Shown: positions 33,443 through 43,036 of the stretch, piece after piece
Layout of the letters: the number at the start of each line of letters is the position of its first letter
Position numbering within the stretch: position 1 is the first letter of the stretch
Assembly (NCBI GenBank): GCA_008636105.1
Contig: VSDH01000009.1
Span: 1-64,000, forward strand
Reading direction: 5' to 3'
From: Candidatus Scalindua sediminis
GTDB taxonomy: Bacteria > Planctomycetota > Brocadiia > Brocadiales > Scalinduaceae
Length of the DNA: 64,000 nt
The notes under the pieces: model-generated
The model's input: only the letters and a program-made list of their open reading frames with translations
Database searches by the model: none
Told to the model about the DNA's origin: nothing
Position numbers and translations under genes: made by a program

Positions 33443-34027
33443 TTAATCACATGAACGAAAGCCAGGATACCGACGCCCATATCCAAAATCTCTATGTCTA
33501 ATGTAAGTGTAGGGCCATTGATAGTAATAGTCCATATCACGAATCTTTTCTTCCTGCGCAACTATGGTTTCGATACTACTCGTCACCAAATCCACAGTTT
33601 CCGGCAATGTTTCATCACTTTCCAGTACCGTAATACCATTCCGTAATTTTTCTGAAACATTATCGTAAGGAAACTTTTCAAGGTATGAATTCCATTCAGT
33701 AATTGCATCGTCTATATTCCCATACCTTAGATATGCCATGCCCAAATATAGCCTTGCGCTTTTATCGCTTCTTTGAAGTCTTTTTGCAGTTTCAAGTTCG
33801 GAAATTGATTGTGCATACATTTCTGTTTTGTAATGGGCTATTCCAAGTTGGGTGTATACTTTTGGGTATTCCGGATTTTTCTCCAGAACGGTATTGAATG
33901 AATCAATTGCATTCTGATACTTTTGCTGTTCTAAATAATTTACACCTGTCCTATAATGCATCCCCGCACATCCACTACCTATAAACAAGATTACTGTAAC
34001 AATTGACAAGGTCGTTAGATTCTTCAT
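33443..34027 (-). CDS. TPR-repeat lipoprotein
   Basis: The frame reaches 34048, but ATG 34027 follows GAGGAG by five bases and is preferred, giving 194 residues. A lipobox FIGSGCAG (Cys near 20) predicts a lipid anchor. Three or more TPR units follow: YLEQQKYQNAIDSFNTVLEK, AHYKTEMYAQSISELETAKR and AYLRYGNIDDAITEWNSYLE. The C-terminus is rich in tyrosine and arginine (YYYQWPYTY). It is probably a periplasm-facing scaffold for protein interactions. Neighbours give no hint. Confidence 0.85.
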   Translation of the reverse strand: MKNLTTLSIVTVILFIGSGCAGMHYRTGVNYLEQQKYQNAIDSFNTVLEKNPEYPKVYTQLGIAHYKTEMYAQSISELETAKRLQRSDKSARLYLGMAYLRYGNIDDAITEWNSYLEKFPYDNVSEKLRNGITVLESDETLPETVDLVTSSIETIVAQEEKIRDMDYYYQWPYTYIRHRDFGYGRRYPGFRSCD

Positions 34028-34141
34028 TAGTCTCCTCTTTATTAGCACATATAAACAGATTTATTACCTAAGATTGTCCTTTATCTATTTATATTTTAGC
34101 ACGAAAATTATCATGTTAGAACTATCAAGTAAAAAAGGGCC

Positions 34142-34214
34142 GAGAGACAGGATTTTCTCTTTCGTCTCTCAACCCCATATGGTTATCAAACAAAATTTGT
34201 TTAATGATGATAAC
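34142..34214. terminator. Hairpin pair with T-run on the minus strand
   Basis: GAGAGAC/GTCTCTC (34142-34170) is followed on the minus strand by GGCCC and six Ts, as in a factor-independent terminator. Next to it GTTATC/GATAAC encloses AAACAAA-A-TTTGTTT (34183-34214). No minus-strand gene ends here, so it may mark the edge of the nearby broken transposable element. Confidence 0.35.
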
Positions 34215-34239
34215 GTTCTTTTTACCTAATGTTTATGCT

Positions 34240-34970
34240 TATGCTCACATGCATGGGAAGCTACTGTTGATTATGTTAAAAATCAAGGATACTGGTGCGG
34301 TATCAGTGATAGAGAGAATAGACGTAAGGTTTGAGCCATTCGGGGTTGGTTGTCATGACTAATACCGATTTGATTGGTCGATGAAAAGAAGACTTTTTGG
34401 AATAAGTATGAGAATGCTATCATTTACAGCAAACTTCATCCTTTACCAGTAATTGTTCGTAAACTATCTATGGAGTACGGACCGGGCTTTAGCAATAAAG
34501 GAGCACCTTTATGCCCTTTTGGCTATCCGACTTGAAGCAAAGGGATTGAATATCAAAACAAACGCATTAAGTTTGCATGTCACCACGTTTGTCGTCAAGA
34601 CCAACAGAAGTTATTATTCAATTACCATTATAGAAATAGTAAAAGCCGCTTTGAGTGGATGACTTACACACATTTCAAAGATAGCTATCGTAAACAAGGA
34701 TCTGCTACCCCAGGTTCAAGAGTCTATGAAAGACTTAAGCCTCTTCGTACTGGCATAGAATGCTACTACGGTTTAGCAAAGAAAATCGCCATAAATGGAA
34801 TCAGTAACACTTACATGACACCGTATCGGCACGATGGCCATAACAATGTGCTTATACACATAATTGAACTTAATATCGTTTTAAGTCAGGACTTTATCTT
34901 CTCCCTAAAGGGACCTACTTCTGGCAGCATAAAAAATGTGGCAAAATGGAGTGATATTATATCAGTTTAA
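34240..34970 (+). pseudogene. Decayed transposase gene
   Basis: Fragments in shifting frames match the pattern of a DDE-type transposase C-terminus: KSRFEWMTYTHFKDSYRKQ, then SRVYERLKPLRTGIECYYGL and HNNVLIHIIELNIVL. The upstream half is interrupted by stops and frame changes near 34453-34660. The family cannot be fixed by eye. It is an inactive insertion-sequence remnant between the TPR lipoprotein and the porin. Confidence 0.75.
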
Positions 34971-35154
34971 CACCTGTGATATAGAACAGGTTCGATAGTT
35001 TTTTAAGTTATATATAGTTAGAATTAACCATATGCATATAGAGTTAAAAACCTAGAGAAATGGTAAGTACAAACTATTTAAAAAGAACGCCCTTGTTGTA
35101 TCCTATAGTCGAAATTGTTGTAAATTTTTGTTATTTGTATTTGTTTTATTTTTG

Positions 35155-35192
35155 AAAGGAGGTGATATTTCATGCAAAAAATATATTTTTAA
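35155..35192 (+). promoter_or_regulatory. Perfect 12-base Shine-Dalgarno with a six-codon leader frame
   Basis: AAAGGAGGTGAT (35155-35166) is the complete complement of the typical 16S rRNA 3' end. Five bases later ATG CAA AAA ATA TAT TTT TAA (35172-35192) encodes MQKIYF. The porin start is 45 bases further on, with its own GGAGG. A leader peptide or a ribosome-loading site controlling the porin is plausible. Confidence 0.45.
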
Positions 35193-35237
35193 CTTAACTT
35201 ACTTTGTTGAAAGCACTCTTAAGCTGGAGGAAATTTT

Positions 35238-36500
35238 ATGAAGATAAAGAAACTGGTATTATCGTCGTTTATGATTGCGGGTTTTGTAATGTTATGCAAC
35301 TTAAGGGGTGGGGCTACAGCCTATGCTGTAGGATTAGAAGAAAGGATGGATTATTTAGAAACGAGGATTAGTGAATTAACTTCGACCCAAGATGATCACA
35401 AAAGCGCTATAAGTGCAATAAAGGGGCTTCAAGAAAGAGTTTCGGTTGGCTTCGGTCTGCGTACATCTTTCACGACGACAGAAGATAGAGCCGGCACCAA
35501 AGGCGATGGGGTAAGTGGTGGGAGAAGTTATGATAATGATTTTGATGTTGAAAACATGCGACTTTACTTTGGGGCCAAAGTTACCGACAATATATATGTA
35601 GAATTCAATACAGAAATTTCTAACACTGATGCCGGCGCTGCAGGTACAGGTGTATCCGACGACGTGCGCTTGCTGGATGCTTTTGTGGAATATAAGTGGA
35701 ACGACTATTTTCACATACGATTTGGAAGGCATCTGCCGGCTAGCGACCGTTTTAATCTTGACGGGCCGTACTATCAAAACTCCTTTGACTTTCCAGATGT
35801 TGTACAGAGATACCCGAATAAATCTACTGGCCGTGTTGAAGGAATTAGTTATTGGGGGCAGTACGCTGGTGGAAAATTCAAGTGGCAGTTTACAGCGTCA
35901 GAAGGTACTGAAGTTGCCGGTGGTCCCAATGATGATCCAGACCATTTGCAGTATTCAGGTCGTTTGACGTATAATTTCTGGGAACCTGAACCTGGTTTTT
36001 ACAATAGCAGCACTTTTTATGGTAAGAAAGACGTACTGGCTATAGGTTTAGTGGGGTTTCAACAGTCAGATGCTGTAGGCACTGCGGCAGAGCCGAGCGA
36101 TTTTACTGGCTGGAATTTCGATTTCCTGCTTGAGAAAAACTTTGGTTGGGGCACCATAGACATAGAGGCTGCCTATTTTGATTACAACAACCATAAAGCA
36201 GCAGGTTCAGGTTCTCTGGCCGATGGTCAGGCCTGGGAGGCTGGGTTTAGTTACCTGTATCCTGAAAAAATCGGTTGGGGATATCCGCAATTTGTTTCTC
36301 GTTATCAGTCCTTTGATCCTACCGATAACTTGGCTCCCACCACAGCCTTCACTGAGTCAAAAATAGAATTGGCTTTGCATTACATCATACAGGGTCATAA
36401 CGCAAAGATTGCCCTGATATGGAGCAATACTCATCTTGGTAATTCACCAAGCAATGAAGATGTCGGTGCGATCAAACTCGGGATGCAACTTCAGCACTAG
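35238..36500 (+). CDS. Outer-membrane porin (OprO/P-like)
   Basis: The 420-residue protein has a signal peptide (1-31), a short coiled coil (EERMDYLETRISEL), then a long series of alternating strands with many aromatic residues, as in phosphate-selective-type porins. The pattern includes NMRLYFGAKVTDNIYVEFNTE and RFGRHLPASDRFN, and the C-terminus ends in a beta strand (AIKLGMQLQH). It lies directly upstream of urtA; similar porins (such as FmdC) often precede amide or urea ABC transporters, so it probably lets urea or other small solutes cross the outer membrane. Confidence 0.85.
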   Translation: MKIKKLVLSSFMIAGFVMLCNLRGGATAYAVGLEERMDYLETRISELTSTQDDHKSAISAIKGLQERVSVGFGLRTSFTTTEDRAGTKGDGVSGGRSYDNDFDVENMRLYFGAKVTDNIYVEFNTEISNTDAGAAGTGVSDDVRLLDAFVEYKWNDYFHIRFGRHLPASDRFNLDGPYYQNSFDFPDVVQRYPNKSTGRVEGISYWGQYAGGKFKWQFTASEGTEVAGGPNDDPDHLQYSGRLTYNFWEPEPGFYNSSTFYGKKDVLAIGLVGFQQSDAVGTAAEPSDFTGWNFDFLLEKNFGWGTIDIEAAYFDYNNHKAAGSGSLADGQAWEAGFSYLYPEKIGWGYPQFVSRYQSFDPTDNLAPTTAFTESKIELALHYIIQGHNAKIALIWSNTHLGNSPSNEDVGAIKLGMQLQH

Positions 36501-36620
36501 GACATATAAATACATTTAAACATGGGTAGTGTTTAATGGGTAACATTGTCGACTCATAAGGAAGGAGGTTTTTTTACTATAATATTTTAGTTTTGTCTAA
36601 CAAGTAGAAAGGAGAAACGA

Positions 36621-38120
36621 ATGTATAGCAAAAGTAAGAAGCGATTTTTTGATTGGAGGAATTTTTTTAGAAGCACACACAGGACAGCCTTAGCCATCAC
36701 AGTTGCTGTTGGCATGGCTATGTTCATTGGTTCTCAGGCGATCAATGCCGGAGAAATTGATCCCTCAAAACCACCCATCAAGGTTGGGGTATTACATTCT
36801 TTGAGTGGTACTATGGCCATAAGTGAAGTTGCTATTAAAGACGTGGTATTAATGGCAATTGATGAGATTAATGCTGCGGGTGGCCTCTTAGGTGGAAGGA
36901 AGGTTGTTCCAATTGTGGAAGACCCCGCCTCAGATTGGCCTACCTTCGCAGAAAAGGCTAAAAAACTTATACTTCGAGATAAGGTATGCTCTGTTTTCGG
37001 TTGCTGGACTTCCGCAAGTAGAAAAGCGGTACTCCCGGTATTTGAAAAATATGACCATCTCTTGTGGTATCCCGTCCAGTACGAAGGAAATGAGTGCTCG
37101 AAGAATGTGATTTATTCAGGGGCCACGCCAAATCAGCAGACAGGCCCCGCTGTGACATGGCTTTTAAAACAGGGCAAAAAAAGGTTTTACCTATTGGGAT
37201 CGGATTATATATTCCCAAGGACAACTAACATGATTATCAAGGCGCAACTTAAGGCAGAAGGCGGCGTACTGGTAGCAGAGGAATACACCCCCCTTGGCCA
37301 TATGGAATATGCTACCGTTGTAAATAAGATAAAAGCAGCAAGACCTGATGTTATATTCAGTTCGATTAATGGTGACAGCAATGTCGCATTCTTCAAACAG
37401 TTGAAAGCTGCCGGAATTACGGCTAGAGATATTCCTGTTATGTCAGTGAGTATCGCTGAAGAGGAAGTTCGTGGTATTGGTGGTGAAAACGTAGCAGGTC
37501 ATTATGCTGTGTGGAACTATTTCATGAGTCAGGATAACCCGATAAATAAGACTTTTGTGGAAAATTATCAGAATCGCTTTGGAAAGAAGCGTGTTACAGA
37601 TGATCCTATTGAGGCACAATACATTAATGTGAAGACGTGGGCCATGGCAGTAGAAAAGGCTGGCTCGGATGATGTACATGCCATCCGTGACGCAGCAATG
37701 GGAATCGAGTGGAATGCGCCCGAGGGACCTGTAAGACTCGACCCCATGAATCAGCACTACTGGAAAATTGTGCAGATTGGTAAGCATTTGAAGAATGGTC
37801 AGTTCAAGATTGTATGGTCTACACCTGGTCCTGTAAAACCAAAGCCATGGAGCAGGTTCACAAATCCCACCTATGAGTGTGATCAATTCAAAGGTGGAAC
37901 AGTTACTGATTTAAAGCCAGGCCAGAGAGGTAGTGATTATGAGATAATGACGGTGGCTGATCAGGGTAGGATTAAGGACACGGGTACAATGACCGGAGAT
38001 GTAGAGGCATCAGCCCTTCTGACGGCGTTTGCAGGAAAGCCTGCAATAGCAGAAGGGGGTTCATTAGAAAGCAGAGTGGAAAGACTGGAAAAATGGATGA
38101 ATAGTTTTAAGAAGAGATAA
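36621..38120 (+). CDS. urtA: Urea ABC transporter, substrate-binding protein UrtA
   Basis: The 499-residue protein captures urea outside the cytoplasmic membrane for the UrtBC permease. It has an unusually long basic N-terminus before the signal segment (ALAITVAVGMAMFIG, ending near INAGEID). Then come the family blocks KVGVLHSLSGTMAISE, FGCWTSASRKAVLPVFE, LLWYPVQYEGNE, NINVKTW-like sequence and WNAPEGPVRLDP. About 60 residues beyond the usual end form a short coiled coil (SLESRVERLEKW). The gene stands 1 kb before urtB, with repeats between. Confidence 0.96.
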   Translation: MYSKSKKRFFDWRNFFRSTHRTALAITVAVGMAMFIGSQAINAGEIDPSKPPIKVGVLHSLSGTMAISEVAIKDVVLMAIDEINAAGGLLGGRKVVPIVEDPASDWPTFAEKAKKLILRDKVCSVFGCWTSASRKAVLPVFEKYDHLLWYPVQYEGNECSKNVIYSGATPNQQTGPAVTWLLKQGKKRFYLLGSDYIFPRTTNMIIKAQLKAEGGVLVAEEYTPLGHMEYATVVNKIKAARPDVIFSSINGDSNVAFFKQLKAAGITARDIPVMSVSIAEEEVRGIGGENVAGHYAVWNYFMSQDNPINKTFVENYQNRFGKKRVTDDPIEAQYINVKTWAMAVEKAGSDDVHAIRDAAMGIEWNAPEGPVRLDPMNQHYWKIVQIGKHLKNGQFKIVWSTPGPVKPKPWSRFTNPTYECDQFKGGTVTDLKPGQRGSDYEIMTVADQGRIKDTGTMTGDVEASALLTAFAGKPAIAEGGSLESRVERLEKWMNSFKKR

Positions 38121-38761
38121 ATGGCTCATAATTTCTCTCAGGTAAAATTTATCCAGGTTCATTTTTGAGTTAGAGTTATTAAACAATCGATTTGCAGTTT
38201 AGAGGGGGAGGACTCGTTAGTATTTTTAAAGATTTACTAATAGGCCCAATACAATAAACCTTCCTTCCTGTTGTATTGGAAACTTCATTATATATCTTTA
38301 GAAATTAGATAGTGCTAATGTGGTGTGGGTGATTGCTTCAGCACTCTCCTTTATAACTTTAGTAGCTTGCAATAATGGATCGTAGGCCACTATTTTATAA
38401 AGGTAAATAATGATTATCCCCCCCTCTTTTAAAAGATTGCTATTAAGAAATGTTTATAGTGCAACATAATAGTCGATTGTCAATATAGTTCACATTTTCT
38501 CTTTACCGCATTTCTAACAATTGAGACTGCTTTTGAGTTAATAAAAGTAGATTCCAATTCAGGGGGGGGGTAATCTTTTTAATGTCTTTAAAGATTAAAT
38601 AAATATCAATATTAGTGTTGAGAGTGTTTTGCTTTAGTATTTCACATTTATAATTGTAGTAGCATGCAATAATCCGACCATGAGCCACTACCTTTTAGGT
38701 GTGGAAAAACACAAACCTTCGACAAATATTTAATCGAAAGCCAAATAATTGGTTACTCTCG
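38121..38761. repeat. Intergenic region between urtA and urtB: diverged direct repeats and C/G tracts
   Basis: No gene is supported. Two related 54-base segments (38350-38404 and 38647-38700) share TTTATAA, TAGTAGC(A/T)TGCAATAAT and GCCACTA. Between them lie a C7 tract (38418-38424) and a G9 tract (38562-38570). With their flanks (GATTATCCCCCC and GGGGGGTAATC) these are inverse complements and could pair in RNA. Confidence 0.5.
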
Positions 38762-38919
38762 TTGATTTAAGAAATGACTATTTGGTCAACTCGGCATAAG
38801 ATATAATAAATTTGTATAATGACATGTTACGCATTTTAGTTATATTATAATTCTATTTGCGTAACCAAAATATTACAAATATATTATTGGGTTGACTAAA
38901 TAGTTTTTTTTTGATTTAA
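38762..38919. mobile_element. MITE-like element with 9-bp direct repeats
   Basis: TTGATTTAA at 38762-38770 and 38911-38919 flank about 140 noncoding bases. Just inside, ACTATTTGGTCAAC (38777-38790) and GTTGACTAAATAGT (38891-38904) are inverted repeats with one mismatch. Deeper in, GTTACGCA and TGCGTAAC form another perfect pair. This is the layout of a miniature inverted-repeat transposable element with a target-site duplication. About 250 AT-rich bases without a gene separate it from urtB; a TATAAT occurs at 39077-39082. Confidence 0.5.
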
Positions 38920-39168
38920 CCTTTATGAATTTTACTAAATAAAATTTTTTTGTGTATACTTAAGCAAGGAATAAGTGATTATCTAACCTTTTTGCAATAA
39001 CATACTATTAAATGCATGGTCATATATATTTTCAAAAATGGCATCTATAAACTATTTTTTGAGAATGATTCTGTTGTATAATTAAAGCACACTTGTCTGA
39101 GACTATTATCTATAGGTAAACCCCTGCGGATCAATTGTAATAAAATAACACATAGACTACGTTTTATC

Positions 39169-40839
39169 ATGAATAGTAATATGTTTATATTAAATCTTAA
39201 TAAAAATAAAAGTGCTTTATTAAATCAATTTTACTTTAATTTCTCTAAGCAAATAGCAATTTTTCTGATTATTTTCTTATTATTACCTTTCGCTAATGTG
39301 GCTTATTCAGAAACCGTATCCGAAGAAGAATTAGATTATTACGTTTCTATGCTATCAAGTGAGCGTGCGAAAGTTAGAAAAAGAGCCATTATAGAACTTG
39401 CAAAAATTGGAGGTTCAAAAGCCGAAGATGCACTGAATGATTTATGGAATGATGAGATGGTTGAAGATATAATTTTCGCGATAGAGCTTGCTTTGGATAC
39501 GATCCATTTAAAGAGTACCGATACAAGTACTCGACTGACAGGTGCAAAGGAGATAGGCGCAAAGGCAGGAACACTTTCTGCAACTTCTGGTTTGGAAGGT
39601 GAGATACAAGCGGAAGAACTTTTTCAACAGATTGTGGTAGATCCATCGCAGAAGCGAAATGTCATTGATACTCTGCATCATGCCTTAGAAATCGAAAAAA
39701 ATAAGAAGGTAAAGCATAAGATTGAAGAGGCTATTCAAAAATTTAGACTAGGAGACAGTGATGCAAAAGTCCGTAGAGAAGCAGCCGAATACTTTGGTGA
39801 AGTAGCTGATCCTGATAATGTTATGGTTTTAGGAAGGGCACTGTATAAGGAAAAGGACGAAGAGGTAAGGGCTGCTTTAGAAAAAGCAGTTGCCAATGTA
39901 GAATGGAACGAACAAGTCGCTATTACACTCAAGCAACTATTTAACGGTTTTACCATCAGCTCACAATATCTCCTTATTGCTCTTGGCCTTGCAATTACCT
40001 TTGGAGTAATGGGTGTCATTAACCTTGCTCATGGTGAGTTTATGATGTTAGGGTGTTATGTCGCCCTGGTGTCACAGTCTATTTTTGCAAGTTACTTTCA
40101 ACCTGTTTTAGGGCTCTATTGGGCGCTGGCTATACCATTAGCTTTTATTTTTACAGCGGGTTTGGGATGGGGGTTAGAACGTGGTGTTATTCGCTTTTTG
40201 TATAAACGACCTCTCGACACCTTGTTGGCGACATGGGGTGTTAGCTTAATTCTTCAGCAAGCGATAAGAAATTACTTCGGCGCTAATAATATTGATGTAC
40301 CAAGTCCAAGCTGGCTTCTTGGGGGAATTGATCCCCTGGTTGGATTGCATTTACCATTTAAGAGATTGTATATTATTGGTTTTACGATTTGTGTTGTTAC
40401 TGCTGTATATTGGTTATTTTATCGAACTCGTTTTGGCTTAAAGATAAGAGCAGTGATGCAGAACCGCAATATGGCCAATTGTTTAGGTATTTCCACCCAG
40501 AGAGTAAATGCCTTCACCTTTGCGCTTGGTTCGGGATTGGCTGGAGTTGCTGGTTGCAACATGAGTTTATTGTCGTCTGTAGGCCCTTCTACTGGTCAGA
40601 ATTATATTGTAGATTGTTTCATGGTAGTGGTTCTAGGTGGTGTTGGTAAAATTGTGGGGACTATAGCAGGCGCCTTTGGATTGGGTGAGACCAATGCGAT
40701 ACTTGAATTTTTTACATCCCCCAATATAGGTAAGGCTGTGGCATTTATTCTTGTTATTATATTCTTACGGTTTAGACCCACGGGCTTTTCTGCTACTTCA
40801 GTGCGTGAGGATAAAGGCATAGTAAGTATAACCGGTTAA
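39169..40839 (+). CDS. urtB: Urea ABC transporter permease UrtB
   Basis: The 556-residue protein has an N-terminal signal-like helix (about 28-46) and a HEAT-like helical region to about 250 (SERAKVRKRAIIELAKIGG; RREAAEYFGEVADPDNVMVL), as in other long UrtB proteins. Branched-chain-type permease sequence follows, with about eight helices (ALGLAITFGVMGVINLAHGE; WGVSLILQQAIRNYFGANN; LGSGLAGVAGC; VVVLGGVGKIVGTIAG). It forms the channel with UrtC. The order urtABCDE is standard. Confidence 0.95.
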   Translation: MNSNMFILNLNKNKSALLNQFYFNFSKQIAIFLIIFLLLPFANVAYSETVSEEELDYYVSMLSSERAKVRKRAIIELAKIGGSKAEDALNDLWNDEMVEDIIFAIELALDTIHLKSTDTSTRLTGAKEIGAKAGTLSATSGLEGEIQAEELFQQIVVDPSQKRNVIDTLHHALEIEKNKKVKHKIEEAIQKFRLGDSDAKVRREAAEYFGEVADPDNVMVLGRALYKEKDEEVRAALEKAVANVEWNEQVAITLKQLFNGFTISSQYLLIALGLAITFGVMGVINLAHGEFMMLGCYVALVSQSIFASYFQPVLGLYWALAIPLAFIFTAGLGWGLERGVIRFLYKRPLDTLLATWGVSLILQQAIRNYFGANNIDVPSPSWLLGGIDPLVGLHLPFKRLYIIGFTICVVTAVYWLFYRTRFGLKIRAVMQNRNMANCLGISTQRVNAFTFALGSGLAGVAGCNMSLLSSVGPSTGQNYIVDCFMVVVLGGVGKIVGTIAGAFGLGETNAILEFFTSPNIGKAVAFILVIIFLRFRPTGFSATSVREDKGIVSITG

Positions 40840-40916
40840 TAAACTTAGGTGCGCAGACCTTACTCCAATGAGAGGACATGCGTAATTAAGGTTATGAACT
40901 TTTAAGCTAGACAATA

Positions 40917-42155
40917 GTGGCAAATACAAATCACGAAAAAAAATGGTCACATCCTGCCCTTACAGGTAGCAGGGTGAAAGAATGGAGTATAACAGGAGGT
41001 GTTCTCTTTGCATTTCTAATAGGGATTCCCCTGCTTAGTGCACTTCCAAGTGATGACGCTTGGTATAAGATAAGCAATTTTCGTTTGAACCTACTTGGAA
41101 AATTTTTGTCCTTTGCTATCGTAGCGGTGGGGTTGAACCTTGCCTGGGGATATACGGGTATTTTAAGCCTTGGGCAGGGGGTATATTTTGGACTCGGTGC
41201 ATATATTATGGGAATGTACCTTTTGCTAAAGGTGGGTGTTGCCGGTCACTACGAAAGCGTTTTGCCTGATTTCATGGTATGGAATGGACTTACAGAAATG
41301 CCTTTGTTCTGGAGACCAATGTATTATGCCGCGGTAGCTCTACCACTTGTTATCATTGTCCCTGTTGTGGCATCGATAGGGCTTGGTTATTTGACATTTA
41401 AGAGCCGTGTTAGGGGTGTATATTTTGCCATAGTAACTCAGGCAACGGCCATGATACTTATGCTTACACTAATTGGTAATCAACCATATACGGGTGGAAC
41501 AAACGGTTTAAATGATTTCAGAACTATTTTTGGAATGCCACTCAGGGGACCCGATTTGCCAAAAACTGAGTTTAAACTTTATCTGGCAACTGTAGTTATA
41601 CTATTCGGAGCTTATGTATTGTCCCGTTGGATAGTACGTTCTAAATTAGGAAGGGTACTGACGGCAATACGTGATGACGAACAACGAGTCCGTTTTACTG
41701 GTTATGACGTTGCAAATTTCAAAATATTTATTTTTGCAGTCGCTGCTGCCTTTGCTGGTATCGGTGGGGCCTGTTTTGTTCCACAAGTGGGAATTATAGC
41801 TCCGGCTAATGTGGGGATTGTACCTTCTATTGAGATGACGTTATGGGTTGCTGTTGGTGGAAGAGGGACATTGGTAGGTCCTGTAATAGGTGCAATTCTC
41901 GTGAATTCTTGCAAAAGTGGATTTAGCGAATTATATCCTGGTTCTTGGCTGTATTTCTTAGGTGCATTGTTTCTCGGTGTGGTTGTTCTTTTCCCCCAGG
42001 GAGTCGCAGGTATAGCACGCTTTTTTAGGCGATCACGTGTGGGAGAGAAGACATTAGCAGAAACAACGGTTACTACAGACGGCGGGAAAAAAATCAACAA
42101 GTTCTTTTCAAAACTAACACTAAAGAAACACAAAGGAAAAACAAAAGGATCATAA
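40917..42155 (+). CDS. urtC: Urea ABC transporter permease UrtC
   Basis: The 412-residue second permease subunit starts at GTG 40917; no strong ribosome site is seen. It has about nine helices. Typical blocks are VAVGLNLAWGYTGILSLGQG, TGGTNGLNDF, LTAIRDDEQRVRFTGYDVAN and VAVGGRGTLVGPVIGAILVN. A lysine-rich cytoplasmic tail (last 50 residues) is longer than usual. It pairs with UrtB; the ATPases UrtD and UrtE follow within 51 and 46 bases. Confidence 0.95.
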   Translation: MANTNHEKKWSHPALTGSRVKEWSITGGVLFAFLIGIPLLSALPSDDAWYKISNFRLNLLGKFLSFAIVAVGLNLAWGYTGILSLGQGVYFGLGAYIMGMYLLLKVGVAGHYESVLPDFMVWNGLTEMPLFWRPMYYAAVALPLVIIVPVVASIGLGYLTFKSRVRGVYFAIVTQATAMILMLTLIGNQPYTGGTNGLNDFRTIFGMPLRGPDLPKTEFKLYLATVVILFGAYVLSRWIVRSKLGRVLTAIRDDEQRVRFTGYDVANFKIFIFAVAAAFAGIGGACFVPQVGIIAPANVGIVPSIEMTLWVAVGGRGTLVGPVIGAILVNSCKSGFSELYPGSWLYFLGALFLGVVVLFPQGVAGIARFFRRSRVGEKTLAETTVTTDGGKKINKFFSKLTLKKHKGKTKGS

Positions 42156-42205
42156 AGCTTTGAAGATTGATTTAAAATAAAATGGTAAGCAGAAGATGGT
42201 GATTT

Positions 42206-42991
42206 ATGCGCAAAGAAACGATTTTATACGTAGAAAATGTGACAGTTAGCTTCGATGGTTTTTTGGCATTGAAGGATTTAAATTTCTACATGGGTTATAA
42301 TGAACTTCGCGTTGTTATTGGTCCTAATGGGGCTGGAAAATCGACAATGTTGGATGTGATTTGTGGCAGGACAAGACCCGTTAAAGGGCGAGTGATTTTT
42401 GGAAAGGATGAATTAAGCATTACAAAAATGTCGGAACATGGTATCGTACAACTTGGAATAGGTAGAAAATTCCAGACACCTTCTTTATTTACAAATCTCC
42501 CAGTACACGCGAATTTTGAATTATCTTTACGTAAAAAAAGGGGTGTATTTAGTACATTATTTGCAAAATTGACCTCAGAAGACGATGATAAAATCCATGA
42601 GATTTTAGAAATGGTCGGATTGGTTGAGAAGCGTCATGAAATGGCTGGCTCACTTTCTCACGGTGAAAAACAATGGGTTGAGTTGGGAATGGTTTTATCT
42701 CAGGACCCACAGTTGTTGCTGTTAGATGAACCAGTTGCTGGTATGTCTATTGAGGAAACGGATGAAACAGCAAAAATCATTAATAGAATTGCCGAAAGTT
42801 TAGGAAACAAATCTATCGTTGTGATAGACCATGATATGGATTTTGTTGAAAAAATAGCGCGTAAGGTATCTGTCTTGCATGATGGTACGCTCTTGTGTGA
42901 GGGAACCTTTAAAGAAGTCCAAAGAGACGAACGCGTAATAGAGAAATATTTAGGTAGGAAGAAGGGAAAGGAAGAGGAGAGCAAGACATAG
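42206..42991 (+). CDS. urtD: Urea ABC transporter ATPase UrtD
   Basis: This 261-residue ATPase has Walker A GPNGAGKST (near 44), the urea-branch motif RKFQTPSLFTNLPVHANFEL, signature LSHGEKQWVELG and Walker B LLLLDEPVAGM, followed by the H-loop IDHDMDFV. The signature starts LSHGE rather than LSGGQ, as is usual for UrtD. It drives urea import with UrtE. Confidence 0.96.
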   Translation: MRKETILYVENVTVSFDGFLALKDLNFYMGYNELRVVIGPNGAGKSTMLDVICGRTRPVKGRVIFGKDELSITKMSEHGIVQLGIGRKFQTPSLFTNLPVHANFELSLRKKRGVFSTLFAKLTSEDDDKIHEILEMVGLVEKRHEMAGSLSHGEKQWVELGMVLSQDPQLLLLDEPVAGMSIEETDETAKIINRIAESLGNKSIVVIDHDMDFVEKIARKVSVLHDGTLLCEGTFKEVQRDERVIEKYLGRKKGKEEESKT

Positions 42992-43036
42992 AGAAATATT
43001 TATGGGGGGATAAATAATCTATGTTGGGAGATAAAA

